This document shows, piece by piece, positions 45,001-57,872 of a stretch of DNA of 64,000 nucleotides. Source of the stretch: Epiperipatus broadwayi (Eukaryota; Onychophora; Udeonychophora; Euonychophora; Peripatidae). The notes under the pieces are model-generated. The model was not told the DNA's origin. It saw nothing but the letters and a program-made list of their open reading frames with translations, and searched no databases. The position numbers and the translations under genes are program-made. Location: the NCBI GenBank assembly GCA_028023455.1, contig JAQFVV010012446.1, positions 1,180,001 through 1,244,000 on the forward strand, read 5' to 3'. Within the stretch, counting starts at the first letter, position 1. Each line of letters opens with the position of its first letter.

Positions 45001-45706
45001 TGCTGCCCAATTATTATTAAGGAGTAATTATGCATGCATGATTAATTAAATAATATTTTACATCATCCATTTGGTCAAAAGTTGAATACTGTTTTCTTTT
45101 TTGTTAATGATATGATTATGGTTGACAATAAACCATGCCTCCTTAACTTTTTTCTTCAATATTAATAGGACAGTATACCTTGACAATCAATGAGGGCTAT
45201 GATTCTGGTGAACTACACCAAAAGAGCACAGAGTTGTATCTAAGAAGAAGTAAATATTTTATACAAGAAAAATAATAAAAACCTTCTTGGTTACAAACAT
45301 TAAAAATATTTTGTCAAATAAAATTACAAATACAAATAAAAAGGAAAATAGTAATATTATATTTAAAATTAGAAACGGTTTTATTTGATAATGGCTGAAA
45401 TGTTTTTTTCTCCCTGTTCATAACTAGTTTTACTATCTAATTTTATTTATTGATAAATTTAGATATTTTTGCATATTGCTCTAATTTTAATAATTCATTC
45501 TGAGTTCTGGGTGAGATATGATTGTATTCTGTTTTTTCAAAACATTTTACTTCAAACCATTTTCTAAATTAGCTTTTTTTTCATAATTCTTTGCATTTCA
45601 AAATATATTAATAATCTTATCTAATCACACTTTATTTTTGTACTGAGGTATTTTCATGAAAATTAATGAATTCCTATAAATAATTTTGATGAAAACGCAA
45701 ATACCA

Positions 45707-45926
45707 CATTTTTGGAATAATTTTAGATTTCTCAACATAATTATTATCTTTACATATCAATGTATGGAGAAATTCACTATTCAAGTCAATATTAAAGGAA
45801 TTATAAATATAGATAAATATTTATATTTATAATTCCTTTAATATTGATTTGAATAGGGAATATCTCCATACATTGATATGTAAAGGTAGTAATTATGTTG
45901 AGAAATCTAAAAATATTCCAAAAATG
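45707..45926. mobile_element. Hairpin MITE-like element, about 105-bp arms
   Basis: CATTTTTGGAATAATTTTAG at the left is mirrored by the right end (AAAATATTCCAAAAATG). The arms run to a 10-nt centre at 45812-45821 (GATAAATATT) with about ten percent mismatch. No coding sequence. It immediately precedes the duplicated target of the next insertion. Confidence 0.7.
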
Positions 45927-45941
45927 AAATATAGATAAATA

Positions 45942-46975
45942 GCAAGATTGTGAAAAATCGAACTATATATGGAGATGGTTCCTAATGCAAATGTCGGACA
46001 AAAATACTGCCGCAGTTGATATTACCAAAGCAATCAAAAAAGGTGAATTTGGGTTGATCAGACTTGCAATTCAAGTGAACTTTGCCATTTGGGAAGCCTG
46101 GAACATTTTAATGTTTCAAGGGAGAACTGAACAAATCTTTCATGAAATTTTTCTTAAGAAAATTAAAGAGCTGGAAAAGACCGACAGGAGGACGTGTCAG
46201 GAATGGATAGTGGATCAAACTTGGTCCAGAGTTAACTTGGCCAAAACTATATCAATTAGATAGAATACTCTAATGAACTCATTGATTAACATACTCTAAG
46301 TAATCACGGTTATTATGTACATGAGGACATCCTTGTGACAATTTATTATACATCAAACTCAAAAGATTTGTATCCATATTCCCTGATGGGCTCATAACTT
46401 ATAGGACACTGTTACTGAGAAGCAGGAAGACTGACCAAACATTGAGTAAATGTTTGACTACCTCCATTGATTAAGGTTAATTCTCCTGACCTCTGAAAGG
46501 ATAGGAGAATAGGAGGTACTCCAGGCCTTCGGTTTGGACGGATGTAGTCAATACAGACTTGAAGGGGCCCAATTTATATTTCTGATTATTTGAATTATAT
46601 AATTCTATTGTACAAAAATGTAAATAGTTGATCAGGTATGTTTGTACTGAAGGGTAATCAGGACCCTCAGGAGTCGGAGTGAAGACACTGCAGGTCATGA
46701 CAAAATTCAAGTTGTAATTTATTAAGCAGGCAACCTTGATAGGTCCCTGTAGATTGTACTTATTATTTGACCAGATTATCAAAAGATGATTGTTGTACCC
46801 AGAAAAATTACATGTGAAATATTGATAATGTTAAATATGGTAATCACTAAGATTGTTTGTCAGTTGGATTATGTATAGGTGAAAAGGGGAGGTAGAATAA
46901 GTGTAATTTAGACATTGTTGTAATCTAATGATATTGATGATGGGCAAAGAGGCACAAATAAAAGTTTTTTTAAAA
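45942..46975 (+). mobile_element. Retroposed 1.03-kb insertion with 16-bp target duplication
   Basis: GAAATATAGATAAATA occurs perfectly at 45926-45941 and 46976-46991. The insert is notably less AT-rich than its surroundings, starts in mid-sequence, has one clear frame at its 5' end, a long 3' part with no introns, and an AATAAA signal at 46957-46962 followed by AAAGTTTTTTTAAAA at its 3' end. This is what a 5'-truncated reverse-transcribed mRNA or LINE copy looks like. Confidence 0.75.
45943..46263 (+). CDS. Unrecognised open frame in the retroposed insertion
   Basis: The frame is open from the 5' edge of the insert (QDCEKSNYIWRWFLMQMSDK) to a TAG at 46261-46263. The first ATG is at 45985 (92 codons). 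It is rich in charged residues with amphipathic segments (EQIFHEIFLKKIKELEKTDR), no signal peptide and no motif I recognise. Since it is open upstream of the first ATG, it is probably the C-terminal remainder of a longer protein, either from a host mRNA or a LINE-type element. The 101-codon minus frame at 46477-46782 is probably a shadow. Confidence 0.4.
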   Translation, partial: QDCEKSNYIWRWFLMQMSDKNTAAVDITKAIKKGEFGLIRLAIQVNFAIWEAWNILMFQGRTEQIFHEIFLKKIKELEKTDRRTCQEWIVDQTWSRVNLAKTISIR

Positions 46976-46991
46976 GAAATATAGATAAATA

Positions 46992-49900
46992 AAATAATGT
47001 TATTTTTTTAGAATATCACACAATGTAATTTGATTAGAGTTTTTTGAATTAGAAGTTTTAAAAGTCAAAATTAAGTTAAGGAAAATTTGAAAACATAATG
47101 ATTGTTAGTTATAAATAATGAAATTTTATATTTTTATCAACTTTATACTTTCTAATAGTTATTTTTTTTAATGATAATATATTATGAAATGTACAGCTGA
47201 AAGGAAATAACTGGAAAATATTTTCATTTGTAATGTTTATTTTTTAGTTTATTTTCCCTCTCTAAAAATAAAACTAGTCCAAAGATAATGTTAAACAAAT
47301 TTAGAGATAATACGTAATTTGTTCAATATTAGTTTGGGTTAAGAGATAGGGTTATGTGATCTATGAATTGATCTATGACTTTTGTTTTGACTATTTTTAG
47401 TTTGGGTTAAGTTTCTCAGATTCCCATTAACATTATTTTCAATTTTTCCCGCTCTGTCAAATAAACGTATAATTCGAATAAATTTCTGTGGACAATTATT
47501 TTCAAACATTATCACAAACTTGTTTAATTAAATGAGTCATCATCTTAATAAAAGCAATACATGAATTGCATTTTTGTTACTGACCCTTTTTTACACTTGC
47601 CTGACGAGAAAACCATATGTCTGGTGCTTATTAATTATCTAATAACATACTGAATCTCGGGTAATATTTATTCTATTATTAGTAACAGTCTATTCAACAA
47701 AATTCTTGAGAGTCTCTTGTTGTAGTAGGTAATATTCTAAGAAAATTATTACTACAATCCTTTTTATTTATTTTATTTTAGTAAATTGGAATAATAGAAG
47801 TATTCTTAAAATCAGATGACAACTTTTTGGATCCATATATTCCTAAAATTATTCTAATAGCTTTGAAACTAACTTATCACCCTATTAAAAATTTCTCCAA
47901 ATATCTCATCAAAATATGCAACCTTTTCATTTTGAAGATTGCTGAGAATTGTTTTAACACAAACTAGCTTATATTTGTTGAAAGTGAAATAAATTAATCA
48001 AAATATTCTTCATCTTTTCAAAACATCATCATTCATGAAGTTTATTGGATTCTTGTTACTTTCAATGCACTCAAAAAAAAATTCTAAAATGATCATGACT
48101 GATAAATGATTGCTTTCTTTGCTATTTTAATCTGCCAATTATTTTTTAAATCTTTTTGTCACCCATTGACCTTCTAACTTTAAATTTTCATATTGCTTAT
48201 AAAACTCCTTTTACTATTCCGCTTAACAGAGAATGCCACACCCCCCCCCTTTTTTTAATGAACCCAATAATATATTTACACGTTATATGAATTTTATGTC
48301 TCAGTAATCAGAAAATCATGCAAGTTTAAATTAGCAATTTAACTGTTTAATTGTGGTTGAATAAACGTCAAATATTCTAACAATCAATTTTGGAAATAGC
48401 ATTTATTTTTTAATATTGCAGTATACTAGTCTATGATATTTTATGTTCTGATTCTAACCATATATAGTCAATAAAAGTATTTATGATCATCAATTTATAT
48501 ATAGCTCAAAATTCTTTAATCATTTGGATTCACAGAGCCAAGGATATTATTTCCCTATGCAGTCTTTGGAGCATAAAGTCCTCTAATCAATTCCAAATAT
48601 ACTACATTCTTGCTCAAAATTCTTATAAACTTGCAAGTAATAAAACCATTTGTTTATAGCATAATTTACATTAATTTTGACATTAGAATTTCTATTTCTA
48701 CCAGCATATTTTGAGAAACTACTAGTTTTTAATCTATAATCAATGACATAATTTACCAGCATATTTTAAGAAACTACTAGTTTTTAATCTATAATAAGTG
48801 ACATAATTTATAAAAATGACAAATTTAAAATATAAATTCTATATCAATTGTTTATGATGTCTTTTAAAACTACAATTATTTGCATATATTCATTGTTAAT
48901 TTATTATGTTAAATGGTTGATTAAAGTTTTTTTGACAATGGTAAATTTATTTAGTTGGTTTTGAGAATTTAAAAATTAAATTTAAACTGAGTTTTATTAA
49001 GGATTGGAGATTATTGTTTGCCAATGTTATATTGATTAATATCTTCTTGGAAATTTTTAATATTAGAAAATATGTTAAGGTTTCTAAAAACTTAAACATT
49101 CTGTTAGGAAATACATCTAAGAAGGAAGTAATTTTAATATTATTGCTTTGAATGCTAAATAATAGATTGTTTCCTTATGTATTCACAACAACATCATATA
49201 TAATATTTATATAAATATTAGCTTTTTATGATTAAATGTTTTAATTTATGGATGAGTAAATAGATATATTTGTTCAAATACTTTCTATAGGAACTTAGGG
49301 ATTGTATTAAACTAATTAAAAGCTTTAATTCATCCATTAATTTTCTGACTAATAATAATTTCTTTTATACTTGTAGTGACATTTCAGTTGTTTTGGCTTA
49401 AATTCACTTTTTTAGCACTGTAAAATTGCGGTATAGTAAATCTAAGATTTCGCACTGTAATATCGTAAATTAAAAACCCAGTGAGTAATAAATGAATATG
49501 TTTATATCTTCAAGCTTTCAAGCCAAGATGCTTAAGACTGGATTATATATATAAAGTTAAGTAGAGAGAAGGGTGATATCATCCTTTTCTTATCAAAATC
49601 TGTCATGTGTCAAGGCCTGATCGATCTTCAGACCGCTGTTTAAAATAGGATTGGCTGTCTGAGAAACAACAGTAGGCACATGTGAAAGACTAGCAACCTT
49701 TCAATTATTACCAGTTTTGCATTTATTTAAGAATAAAAACTGGAAATAAAATATATATTGAATTATTAATTTTTTTAAAAATCTGAAGATGTCAGCACCA
49801 TATAGAAAAGATAATATAAACAAGTTGAAAATACTATTGCTTGGTAGTCTCTTTATTCTTACATCCATGAACTTTTATGAGTATTCATTTTTTAATATTT

Positions 49901-50484
49901 CAAAAATGAAAATCTTATATTTTTCATAGTTTGTTTACATATATCGTATATCATATCGTATAAATACATAAAAGTGAATTTTTGTTTGTTTGTCCTATGA
50001 AATCTCAACAAATATTGTACCAATTTTGATAAATCTTGCACATTTTTTTTTGGAGAATTAAATAGGCTAAAGATTTTTGCTTAGTGGTATTTAATTGGCT
50101 TAAAATCGTTGGTAACTTGCAATACAAAAATGCAACAGAATTTAATGACATCATAAAAGTGCAAAAATTGGGCAGCACTGACAAAAAGATCACAGATGTT
50201 GCCAAATAGTATGTCTTACTTATTGAAATACTTAGCGATAATTATAGTTTTTGGTAATCTGAGGTAAAATTTTATTGTACAAATAAATTTTAAATTAATC
50301 AAATTTCTCACTTGGAAGTGAAGCCAGTGTTAGAATTTCATTGCCATTTTAAAAATGGATTCATCACATAATTAAAAATATTATTGCAAGGAAATCAAGT
50401 CATATATCACGTGACTTAATTTAATAAGCTTGCATTACAAATGTTATATAATAAGTGTGCCAATAACTCTTAACAAGCTTTCCA
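46992..50484. other. AT-rich DNA with no recognised gene
   Basis: 3.5 kb without a recognisable frame, RNA gene or internal repeat beyond the 55-bp duplication at 48700-48810 and a C9/T run at 48241-48257. Around 49620 and 49940 small less AT-rich patches occur without identifiable features. Confidence 0.4.
48700..48811. repeat. Tandem duplication, 55-bp period
   Basis: ACCAGCATATTTT..GAAACTACTAGTTTT starts at 48700 and 48755; the two copies differ at about three positions. Confidence 0.85.
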
Positions 50485-50547
50485 GAATATCCCTATCCTC
50501 AGACCGGTTTCTGCTACTGACTTCCTCAGTGAGGTGATAGGATATTC
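50485..50547 (-). ncRNA. Hammerhead-ribozyme-like motif, family C, long stem I
   Basis: Minus strand: outer stem I GAAUAUCC-UAU pairs with AUA-(G)-GGAUAUUC, inner CCUCA/UGAGG is fully Watson-Crick. The core is CUGAGGA (position 7 tolerant), then A-GU-(CAGUA)-GC-A, GAA, the palindrome ACCGGT and cleavage C. The flank (AGCATTAGATTTAAAATACC...CAGCACTTTATTTA) matches 61027-61070 in reverse, so both belong to one dispersed family. Stem II is only two pairs, which is weak. Confidence 0.6.
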
Positions 50548-51315
50548 AAGCATTAGATTTAAAATACCAGGTCAATCCCAGCACTTTATTTAGTGTTTAA
50601 CTATTAAGAAGAAAATCTGAAAATTTCAGACATCCATATGTCTTCAAGTCCAGCTATCTAACTTAAATAGATTATGAATGGAAACTTTTTTAAATGTGGT
50701 ATAAAATATGTTTGGACCTCCATATTGAAATACATAATTATAGAAATGGAGAGAAATATAATTTTTGGTTAAGCAAGATAAAATTTTGTAAATATATTTT
50801 AATTATACAATTTTGTTTGTACCATGTATTTAATTTCTTATTTAAAAATATGTAAATATATAAATCATGGAAACAGTTACATATTGTGTTATATTCTTTT
50901 AGTCTACTAATATAAACAATGTAACAGGCATGGCTAGTTTGGAAATATTTTCACAAATTATTTGTCAAATATAATAATGTAAATAGAAAGATGTGATTGG
51001 ATGAAAACGGAAAACCTCTATAACCATTGTATTTTTTAAAATCATTTTTTAATAATAAAAAATAGAATTTAAAATGTTAAAACATTATTTTATTGTATTG
51101 ATTTATATGTTCCTAACAAAAATTTGTTCGATTTTTAGAAATGTAGTCAAATAAACTTTTGTTTCAAATATTTTTTTTTTCATACTCTAATTTCCTATGA
51201 ATAAACATATTTTAATAAATTTGCAATATATGTTATCAATGACTTATATGATCAAGGCAGTTTGCAATGATTAAAGATCCCTTTTAAAAAATATTTCACA
51301 GATAATCGTTATACA

Positions 51316-51560
51316 TCACATGACCACCACTTCTCATGCTTGTGTATAACTGTTGTTAAAACAGGCAAAACTCACTATATGTATTGCCACACACAGCAAG
51401 CTAGAGTAATCAATGGATGCCAGAAGGCTTGTGCATAAAATCCCCATCTAGTGGATGAGTAGGCACTAGATGGGGATTTTATGCATAAGCCTTCTGGCAT
51501 CCATTGATTACTCTAATTTACTGTGTGTGGCAATACGTATCGTGAGTTTTGCCTGTTTTA
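51316..51560. mobile_element. Family A snapback element
   Basis: Flanked by a perfect 14-bp duplication ATAATCGTTATACA (51302-51315 and 51561-51574). Arms of about 100 bp (AAAACAGGCAAAACTCAC... and its complement) meet near 51455-51460, where the ATCTAGTG/GATGAGTAGGCAC sequence turns back, so the hammerhead itself was lost at the turnaround. A 42-nt extension (TCACATGACCACCAC...GTTGTT) is present on the left side only. Confidence 0.85.
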
Positions 51561-51807
51561 ATAATCGTTATACAATAACTTGTAATGAATTAATTTCTCC
51601 AAATTCCAAATTGTATATTTTGGTTAATGTATATATTACAATTCATAATCTCTGCTGATGTTTTAGAGATGATGATCCCACAAAAGAAATGCAACTCTAG
51701 ATACTTAGTTTAACTTTTAAAATATTAATTTATTATTTACAAATTTTCAATAATTAATTTTAACTAATAAATGAATTAACATAAACAATACAAACAATTA
51801 TATAACA

Positions 51808-52505
51808 ATTTAAAGTTGTAATTATAAATTTATTTAAACCACATTGATTACATAAGTAATATTTACTAAGGCTGTAACCTCAGGAATGTGCACATGAAAA
51901 TGCGATAGTAGGGACCTCCACAGGTTGAAGTAAAGAAGGGTTCCCCTATTTTTTTCCAAAATGTAAGCTTGTGGTTAAGACCTGTAGAGGTCCCTACTAT
52001 CGCATTTTTGCACGCACATTCCTGAGGTTACAGCCTTAGTAAATATTACTTATAACAATTTAATATAATAACAGATATAAAATTTTAAACATTTATATTA
52101 CCCCTGAATTACACTGAAATATTCAAAATAAAATTTCTTGCTAATACAAGAAAATATTGTGTGATATTTAATTTTGTTCCTTATATTACAAAATAATGTG
52201 TATATTAAACAATCAATCTTTTTTTTCCATCCATTATCCCCTATAGATTATGCTGAGAATATAAGAAGATTTAAAATATGGATTGTTTTAGTTCTCAGTT
52301 AAAATAATTTCATTATAATATTATGAAATATTACATTTTATCTGTGTTTATCTTTTATGATATTCACCATTTGATCTCTCTCTGTTGCGCTCAGACAATC
52401 TTCATACAATAATTTAAAGTTGAGGTTTATAGCCTTAGTAAATATTACTTATGTAATCAATGTGCATTTAAATAAATTTATAATTACAACTTTAAATTAT
52501 CGTAA
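51808..52505. mobile_element. Nested inverted-repeat element (MITE-like)
   Basis: The outer arms (AATTTAAAGTTGTAATTATAA...AAGTAATATTTACTAAGGCTG and its complement ending near 52501) enclose an inner near-perfect hairpin at 51862-52055. The inner arms share TAACCTCAGGAATGTGC and TGCGATAGTAGGGACCTC. There is no coding sequence. A third, single arm lies at 52680-52805. Confidence 0.7.
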
Positions 52506-52679
52506 TAGATTTCTAACTATAAGATCTTACCATTGACTCATTGTAAATTGAAAGATTTCATGAGTACTAATGGGTAATAGGAATTGTGGATTTAATCAGT
52601 GAAGTATTGAATAGCTTCATGCTCTCAGATCTAACACAGATCTAACCGCTTCAGCTTCACCTATTCATATAGAAAGTAG

Positions 52680-52805
52680 GTTGAAGTTAAGAAGATTTCC
52701 CTCTTTTCTTCCAAAGTGTAAGCTTGTGGTTAAGACCTGTAGAGGTCTCTACCTTCGCATTTTCATGCACACACACTTGAGGTTTACAGCCTTAGTAAAT
52801 ATTAC
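52680..52805. repeat. Solo arm of the 51.8-52.5 kb inverted-repeat family
   Basis: AAGTGTAAGCTTGTGGTTAAG, ACCTGTAGAGGTC and CAGCCTTAGTAAATATTAC match the right inner arm at 51960-52050 with scattered substitutions. The 74-codon frame across it is not supported as a gene. Confidence 0.65.
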
Positions 52806-52809
52806 ATAC

Positions 52810-55066
52810 AATAATTATGAAACCATTAATTTGTTTTTATTATTTGTTACATGCAATTTTCTTATGGTCTTATTACTAAATTATATAATAAAATACCACA
52901 AATGAAACTTTTATTCTTTACCTTATCAAATGTAGCTAATTATCCCATTCCTAGGCTAATTCCCATTTACCATTTAGGATATTGAGCTAAATGTGGATAA
53001 ACCACTTTTTGGTACATCCTGCATCAAATAAAAAATATTTATCTGCATCTCATAACTCAGATATTAATTTTCTATCTCCAGTTTATATCTGTTTTATATG
53101 TCTTATAAATAATACCTATGAAGACATAAACTAAAATTAGCTATAACTATATTATAATTATATTACAACATTGATAGTTAAACACCAGATCAAACTTTAA
53201 ATATCACCATTTGTCATTTTAATATTATATTAGAACACAGATACATCCCTCTTCTTATAATACATTCATTTTACTATTTTTGTGTGTATATTCTACTAAC
53301 TCATAGCTTATATACATTTATTTTAATGGTCTAGTAATATTCAATCAAATAAAAAGAACTTTAAACAACTACTAGTATAGATAAACAAATCACATTAATT
53401 ATTAATTTCCCTATCTCTTGATTTATCCCCCCCCCTCCATATTGATAATGATTATTTTAAAACAGGAACTTAACTATATAACAACATTACGTTACCAGTT
53501 TTTTCATAATATACAAGTTCATCATTAAAAAAAACTTTAATTTTTACTAGTAGTATTTCAATTGTTTCTTATGCTTACAACTTGTCACCCATTAATCTTC
53601 TTTTCACTTTTACTCCTTTTATACTTATAAGAAAATTATTAAAATCATGGAATTCCAATGCCCTCTTGTTATCTACGATATTTAGGTTTTTTTCTTTACT
53701 TCACTATCGAAGGTTTTTTTTCCACTTATGTGGTATATTTTATTTAGATCCTTTCAACATTAATGATACTTGTCTTCATATTATTCTTGATGTATTCCTT
53801 GTTAATGTTCTCATTTAATAGAGAGCATTTTACCCTTTCTCCTTAAAGGTAACAAAAATGATATTATCTTCAACATAGTTTAGATTCTTCAATCAGCTAA
53901 TGTTACTGGTATTGTCTATAATTTATCATAAAAGTTTTTATTATACATAAAAGTTATATTCACTGATGATAATCTGTTTAAGTCTTTTCTCCTAGTAAAA
54001 TTTTCCTTCAAATATATATTTATAAGTTGTATTTTCATATTAAACCCATTTTTCAATAGACAACCATTTCTATTCTGATTGATTCTTAATTTAGTTTTAA
54101 TTATCTGGAAAATCAGACATTTAACTTTGTCATGAATAATTTTCTTGTTATCCATATATCAAGTCCACTTTAGTCTTGCATAAAGGTTATGATCATTAAA
54201 ATGCTTACATATGTTATCTTGTTTACACATCCAATCATACATCAACATATTTCCAGTTTGTTCCTTCTGTTCTGGTATTATTTGATAACACTTTGACACC
54301 AAGATATATTTTTTTCTTTCCATTATTTCAATCTTTTTCCTAATATAATGATTCCAAGATATTTTAGCAAACTTATTGATTGTCGATTTAACCAGCAAAG
54401 ATTTACTTTATTTTACCTGTTCATTTTACTGAAAACTTGATAATATAAAGTTTGATATCTTTGAGTTGATCATAATTAATTCCTTGTCTTTTTTAAAATA
54501 ATAATGTTTAAAAGATTTCGGCAAACTTTTTTAACAAAACAAACGCAGTTATTTGGAGTTTTTTCTGATCTCTAAATTTTTTTTTTAACTAAAACTTTCC
54601 CTCTGATTTTTTTCCAACAATTATCATGTGTGCTCTTAATTTATTCCAAATGGTGATTCCTCATTGGTTGATTCTCCCACTTGCTAGTTTTAACTATTTT
54701 TTAAAATAACTACTATTTCTTTAAAATATTTACAATTAATAAAAGAAAACAATACTTTTTAGGAATTGAATAAAAATACAATTTGCTTTGGATCTAGATC
54801 ATTTCGATTTTATTTTATATAAACTAAATACAAGATTAATTTTCTGAAGTATTAATCATGAAATTCATAATGTAAGTATTAATTATTTATTTTGAAAATT
54901 AACTTAAGATTTCACCAGAAACAGTTATTAATAAATAATCCCAAATGCACACAGACCTAATTATTCACCAGATTTTAACTTCCATATAAATTTAAATGCT
55001 ATTAAACAATTATAAATCATTTAATATTTGAGGCAATCCCTTTTTATAGAATTACATTGATATTTA
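52810..55066. other. AT-rich DNA with no recognised gene
   Basis: Scattered frames up to 79 codons of Lys/Asn/Ile or Phe/Leu composition, with no motif; these may be relics. C7 run at 53429-53436. Confidence 0.35.
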
Positions 55067-55085
55067 TTTGGTAAACTTAAGCTAT

Positions 55086-56846
55086 AAATATAATTTATCC
55101 AAACTTCAAACACTTTTAGCAAACTTTATTTGTACATACACCTATGTTTCGACTGACTTGCAGTCTTCTTCAGAGCTATGATATAATGAACAAAATAAAA
55201 AAACAACTATATAATAACACCATAAAAAAAATTTTAAACAATAAAAAAAACTAAAAACAACATAAAATATATATATTAAAAACCTGAAATAAATAATCAA
55301 ACCCAAATAAAACAATTAGTATAAAATAAGATGTACTACATAAATGAAAAATAAATATAAATTATACATGTGTATTCTTAACTTTATACATATATACATT
55401 CAAGGACAACTATTAATCTAAATATTATCTATTTTATTATTATTAACAATCTACTAATTATCTGTATTCTTCATAAACTTAAACTTTATGATTAGTAACT
55501 AAAATTCTTTTAATTTTAAATCATATTTATTATTTTCTTACTCATTCTTCTTTTAAAATTAATATTTTATATTTATTATTGCTGAATATTTAAAACCTAC
55601 AAACTTTATAATCTTTACACTTACTAAGGTTATTCTGATCTTCAAAATAAAATAATGAAAAATCGTTTTTTTTTCAAAAAATTATCTTATACCCTAGCTC
55701 CCTCTATTACATATTATTTAAACTAAATATATATCCCCTACAACTCTTTATTTAAATATATATATATATTTTTTACACTTTAACTTATTTAATAGAGGTA
55801 AATATGTAAAGAGATAATTGTTAATAAATAAGTTGGGGATGATAAAAAATGGTTAGGTTAAATACGAGTATAAATTTGGGTATATTTATAGATATTAAAT
55901 GATAAAAAATAATAATAAATAAATTAATTAATAAACTTAGCATAATATTTACATATAAAACAGTATAAATTTTTTTTATAAGAATTATATAAAAATAATG
56001 ATAAAAGTTAAAATATATAAAATAAAAAAATATATATGTAAATAAAGTTGTAGGGTTTATATATATAAAAACATATAAAGAAGTATAATATAAATTTATG
56101 AGTATTATATAATAAAAGTTAAAGTGTAAAAAATATATATATATAAATAAAGAGTTGTAGGGGATATATATTTAGTTTAAATAATATGTAATAGAGGGAG
56201 CTAGGGTATAAGATAATTTTTTGAAAAAAACGATTTTTCATTATTTTATTTTGAAGATCAGAATAACCTTAGTAAGTGTAAAGATTATAAAGTTTGTAGG
56301 TTTTAAATATTCAGCAATAATAAATATAAAATATTAATTTTAAAAGAAGAATGAGTAAGAAAATAATAAATATGATTTAAAATTAAAAGAATTTTAGTTA
56401 CTAATCATAAAGTTTAAGTTTATGAAGAATACAGATAATTAGTAGATTGTTAATAATAATAAAATAGATAATATTTAGATTAATAGTTGTCCTTGAATGT
56501 ATATATGTATAAAGTTAAGAATACACATGTATAATTTATATTTATTTTTCATTTATGTAGTACATTTTATTTTATATTAATTGTTTTATTTGGGTTTGAT
56601 TATTTATTTCAGGTTTTTAATATATATATTTTATGTTGTTTTTAGTTTTTTTTATTGTTTAAAATTTTTTTTATGGTGTTATTATATAGTTGTTTTTTTA
56701 TTTTGTTCATTATATCATAGCTCTGAAGAAGACTGCAGGTCAGTCGAAACGTAAGTGTATGTACAAATAAAGTTTGCTAAAAGTGTTTGAAGTTTGGATA
56801 AATTATATTTATATGATATTACGGCAAACATAAAGAAAAGTGTGAT
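55086..56846. mobile_element. Long family D snapback element (1.76 kb)
   Basis: Flanked by a perfect 19-bp duplication TTTGGTAAACTTAAGCTAT (55067-55085 and 56847-56865). Arms of about 700 bp (55090-55790 and 56112-56815) are nearly perfect inverted repeats around a 320-bp A/T-only centre with its own duplicated block (55997-56065 resembles 56108-56175). Each arm has GAAGACTGCAGGTCAGTCGAAAC or its complement, and ACAAATAAAG. The right end alone carries about 30 nt more (GATATTACGGCAAACATAAAG). It shares this plan with the Penelope-like element at 22958-24310 but has no protein. Confidence 0.85.
56722..56760 (+). ncRNA. Hammerhead-like motif of family D (weak)
   Basis: CUGAAGA-A-GACUG-(CAGGU)-CAGUC-GAA-ACGT-A. 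Stem II has five pairs and an extra A separates it from the core, which is unusual. The four bases after GAA are palindromic (ACGT) as in other families, but stem I is at most three pairs. A mirrored copy lies at 55150-55182. Confidence 0.35.
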
Positions 56847-56865
56847 TTTGGTAAACTTAAGCTAT

Positions 56866-57830
56866 TTATCAATTAAAACAAAAATTAAGTTACACTATGA
56901 TTAGTTAAAAATTTAATCTATATTTAGAATGCTTCTCTGGTATGAGGATTTTATTTAATTACTCTGCTTTTTTGTAAATAAACACAAATTTTGTCGTCCC
57001 CCCCTTTTTTTTTTAAAAAAAACACAAGCTAACAGATAAAGTCAGATTATAATTACAACAACCCTACCCTCAGACTAATTCTTTTTAACATTTCTCTTTT
57101 AGTAGAATTTATATGACAAATAAAAAAATATCTTTAAAGGTATAACTCTATACAGAATAACAGTAAATGTTATTGACTTTACAATCTAAATATTCACATA
57201 TATTATTTTAAGAATCAATAATTTATAAATGACATTAATATTATAATTTATAAATGATGATACCCATGTATAGTTGATATGGACATGAGTAAAAGTTGCA
57301 GTATTTTCAAAGAAAGTTTCTTTCCTTTGACAGGTCCAAAACAGATTAAAAAACAAATTATATACTTACAGTCATGGCTGAATAAATTAATATCAACACC
57401 TGTTGAAAAGTAGAGTTTTTGTTAAATTACACTTAAAATATGCAAATTTTGTGGGTTAAAGTTCATTTTTCCTTTTCTTTCTTTGGAAAAAAAGGTGAAT
57501 GATAATCAGTATTTGAATTAAATATTACAGGTCCGTAATCAGAAATTTGACAGGTTTCCCTCAAAATTAAAATTCAGAATCTTTTTTAATGTTAGCACAA
57601 ACTTTTTATAGAAATACTTATGAAATCCGTGGAGGAAGGTTGATTGCAATCTATAATTGTTTTTGTACACATTCTCAAATTGAGCCATCTTTAAAAGGTA
57701 AAAAATCATTTTAGTTTCCAGTTCTGCAAAAAATTACTACCTTAGCAACCTTTTCTTAACTCTAATCCTTCTGTAACTAAAATGAAATATATTTTTCACT
57801 TGATTGTTTAGAATTCAGGCCAATCAAATG
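56866..57830. other. AT-rich DNA with no recognised gene
   Basis: No frame, repeat or RNA gene recognised, apart from a homopolymer C/T/A run at 56998-57022. Confidence 0.4.
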
Positions 57831-57861
57831 AAATGGTGATCATGTGATGTTTAGTGGTTTA
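57831..57861. mobile_element. 31-bp solo end of family A
   Basis: GGTGATCATGTGATGTTTAG lies between perfect 11-bp repeats CCAATCAAATG (57820-57830 and 57862-57872). Only the one-sided extension was inserted, yet it has a target duplication. It is the shortest copy in the window. Confidence 0.7.
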
Positions 57862-57872
57862 CCAATCAAATG

